Source of the DNA: Amycolatopsis benzoatilytica AK 16/65
Lineage (GTDB): Bacteria; Actinomycetota; Actinomycetes; Mycobacteriales; Pseudonocardiaceae
Length of the DNA: 64,000 bases
Reading direction: 5' to 3'
NCBI RefSeq assembly: GCF_000383915.1
Contig: NZ_KB912942.1
Span: forward strand, 3,841,795-3,905,794
Part shown: piece after piece, positions 62,694 to 64,000 of the stretch
Layout of the letters: the number at the start of each line of letters is the position of its first letter
Numbering within the stretch: the stretch's first letter is position 1
Translations under genes and position numbers: made by a program
The notes under the pieces: generated by a model
Databases searched by the model: none
Told to the model about the DNA's origin: nothing
Seen by the model: the letters and a program-made list of their open reading frames with translations, nothing else

Positions 62694-62731
62694 GCCCGGG
62701 CGGTGATCGCATTCGCGATCACCGCCCGGGC
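62694..62731. terminator. 17-bp perfect stem terminator with T-run on minus strand
   Basis: GCCCGGGCGGTGATCGC (62694-62710), loop ATTC, then GCGATCACCGCCCGGGC (62715-62731). On the minus strand the stem is followed by ATTTTTA, the only classic U-tract intrinsic terminator in the window. It serves whiB and can also stop the convergent sigma gene. Confidence 0.88.
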
Positions 62732-62817
62732 GGTCCACCGAGTTCCGGGCTGTTCAGCCGGCCGTGGCGGGGAAACTTCTTTGCCTTCGCCGCCGGGAAA
62801 TGGTCACCGGCACGCGG

Positions 62818-63087
62818 TCAGGCGACTCGATGCTGTGCGGCGGCGGAGCCGGTGCGAACCAGCTTCCGGCGCTCCAGCTCGGTGGTTCCCCCGAAGATCC
62901 CGTTGCCGAGACCGTTGTCGAGAGCATAGGAAAGGCATTCCGCGCGGACCGGGCATCGTGCGCAGACCGCCTTGGCCTTCGCGACCTGCTGCGCCCCGGG
63001 TCCCATGTCGGAAATCGGGAAGAACAGTTCCGGGTCCTCGTCCTGGCACGCCGCGCGGGCAAGCCAGCTGGTGGCCGTGAGTTCCAT
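62818..63087 (-). CDS. WhiB-family Fe-S transcription factor
   Basis: The 89-residue protein has the four Fe-S cluster cysteines (C14, C42, C45, C51) in the Wbl pattern AACQDEDPELFFP and VCARCPVRAECL, and the glycine turn near 63-67. The turn reads GIFGG in place of the usual G(I/V)WGG. A basic C-terminus (ELERRKLVR) follows. AGGAGGTGA lies ideally upstream of ATG 63087. Wbl proteins bind primary sigma factor and regulate development or antibiotic and redox responses. Confidence 0.94.
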   Translation of the reverse strand: MELTATSWLARAACQDEDPELFFPISDMGPGAQQVAKAKAVCARCPVRAECLSYALDNGLGNGIFGGTTELERRKLVRTGSAAAQHRVA

Positions 63088-63518
63088 TGTTGCTTTTCAC
63101 CTCCTGTCCTCATTGTCGAACCGTGGTCAACCGACTTCTCCGCGCGCACAAGCCACTGTGCTTCGAGAAGGTGTTCGGTGGCTTTCGGCCGAACCGCCCC
63201 GCATCACGCGGACCGGGGGGCGACCGGTTTTCCAAGCTACCACCGATCACCGGCCGTGCGCGATATTTCGATTCACCTCACATCGCAGACGCGGTTGGCC
63301 CGCTGTCGTGCTAAGCCGCCGCCGGCCCCGCTCGCCGGTGCCGCCGAGCCCAAAATTTTGCTTACCCGGCAAGGGTTCCCGGTAAACCCAGCCCGCCCGC
63401 CCGGCCTCCCGGTGAGGTTCGCCCGTCCGGCGAACTCACAGTCACGCACGGTGCCGTGATCGGATCGTTACATCCGGGAGTTCGTCCACTGCACCTGTTT
63501 CGACGGGAGGGGGTGCAC
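63088..63518. other. 431-base intergenic region between whiB and sigma-like gene
   Basis: This divergent gap has the whiB ribosome site at its left end and a GGGAGGGGG ribosome site (63505-63513) at its right end. TTACCCGG and CCCGGTAA flank a short spacer near 63363-63386. I see no open frame with coding character, tRNA or clear -35/-10 pair. Long upstream regions are common for wbl genes. Confidence 0.6.
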
Positions 63519-64000
63519 ATGGCGGGCTTCGACGGGTTCTTCCGGGGCGATTTCCCGCGGCTGGTGGCGTTCCTGTGCACCGGCGGCGTCGGGCCGGGTG
63601 CGGCGCGCAGGGCCGCGGTGGCCGCATTCGTGCACGCGACCGGAACGTGGCCGCCGCACGGCGACCCGCGGGCGGCGGTCCGGCTGACCGCACTCCGGCT
63701 CGCCGCGGAAGAAGCGTGGTTCGAGGCACCGCCGGACCACCGGCTGGCAGCGGTCGTGGAACGGAACGCCCTCGGGGTCGAGCTGCTCGCGACGCTGCCG
63801 GAAACCCAGCGGACGGTGCTGTCCTGGTCTTTGGACGGGTTCCCGCCTGCCGCGATCGCCGCGGCACTTGGCATGGCAGGCACCACGGTCCGCTCCAACC
63901 TTCGGCACGCCCGGGAAAGGCTCCGGCATCGGCTCGGCCTGGCCGACCGCGACGAAGCTCTGCGGTCGGCGCTGCACGAAGCCGGAACCGCGCTGGTCAG
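63519..64000 (+). CDS. Sigma-70-like protein, 3'-truncated by window edge
   Basis: About 160 residues are present: an N-terminal part (MAGFDGFFRGDFPRLVAFLC) that is a shortened, Cys-containing and divergent sigma-2 region, and a clear sigma-4 region (LPETQRTVLSWSLDGFPPAAIAAALGMAGTTVRSNLRHARERLRHRL). The ATG at 63519 is preceded by GGGAGGGGG; an in-frame GTG at 63513 is possible. The weak sigma-2 suggests an atypical ECF factor or a regulator derived from one. The rest lies beyond the right edge. Confidence 0.75.
   Translation, partial: MAGFDGFFRGDFPRLVAFLCTGGVGPGAARRAAVAAFVHATGTWPPHGDPRAAVRLTALRLAAEEAWFEAPPDHRLAAVVERNALGVELLATLPETQRTVLSWSLDGFPPAAIAAALGMAGTTVRSNLRHARERLRHRLGLADRDEALRSALHEAGTALV

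Overview
The window is high-GC DNA with frequent GTG and some TTG starts, many tightly overlapping genes, a WhiB-family regulator, several ECF-type sigma or sigma-like genes, GPP34 and DUF4439 proteins, and mycobacterium-like gene order around rimP-nusA-infB and rpsO-pnp-dapB-thyX. This points to an actinobacterium of the order Pseudonocardiales, most likely Amycolatopsis. The genus is inferred from overall character, not from a search.

Positions 1-33.7 kb carry a conserved information-processing and cell-wall-precursor block, almost all on the minus strand. Read in the direction of transcription it is rimP, nusA, ylxR, infB, DUF503, rbfA, nrnA-like DHH, a MATE pump, PhzF, MFS, truB, ribF, an XRE regulator, thpR, rpsO, pnp, an M16 protease, dapB, a TPR protein and finally thyX, which is cut by the left edge. 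Accessory genes interrupt it. Between dapB and thyX lie an IS30 transposon, a VTT membrane protein, GtrA, GNAT, a YcaQ-like glycosylase, an ADP-ribosylglycohydrolase and a HicB-like/DUF4097 operon. Between rbfA and nrnA lie a methyltransferase and an esterase. A MarR-MFS-metallohydrolase cassette sits after nrnA.

Positions 33.8-40.6 kb hold single-gene accessory functions: a membrane protein, a class V aminotransferase, an ICL/PEP-mutase-like enzyme, a GPP34 protein translationally coupled to a GT39-type glycosyltransferase, and a NarL-type two-component pair.

Positions 40.6-53.6 kb are catabolic. An IclR regulator faces a SnoaL-SDR-SDR-flavoprotein-MFS operon of unknown substrate. Next come a MarR gene and the homogentisate operon hmgA-unknown-fahA, then VOC/MarR, and then scoAB with its own IclR gene. 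hmgA and fahA yield fumarate plus acetoacetate, and scoAB can activate the acetoacetate, so the end of tyrosine catabolism is nearly complete except for a recognisable maleylacetoacetate isomerase.

Positions 53.6-64 kb are regulatory and envelope-related: a 4 x 30-bp perfect tandem repeat, an HxlR regulator, a secreted protein and small lipoprotein ahead of an OmpR-type two-component pair, an LCP-family ligase, a DprE2-like SDR, TetR-MFS, an ECF-SnoaL sigma factor, WhiB, and a truncated sigma-like gene at the right edge.

Two sequence-level themes recur. First, five related palindromes beginning TCCGTGAWGGG sit 3' of genes; one has been split by the IS30 element. Second, many regulator genes lack a Shine-Dalgarno and have a -10-like hexamer ending six bases before the start codon, often inside a palindromic operator, which suggests leaderless, autoregulated transcripts. 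No tRNA, rRNA or CRISPR array was found.
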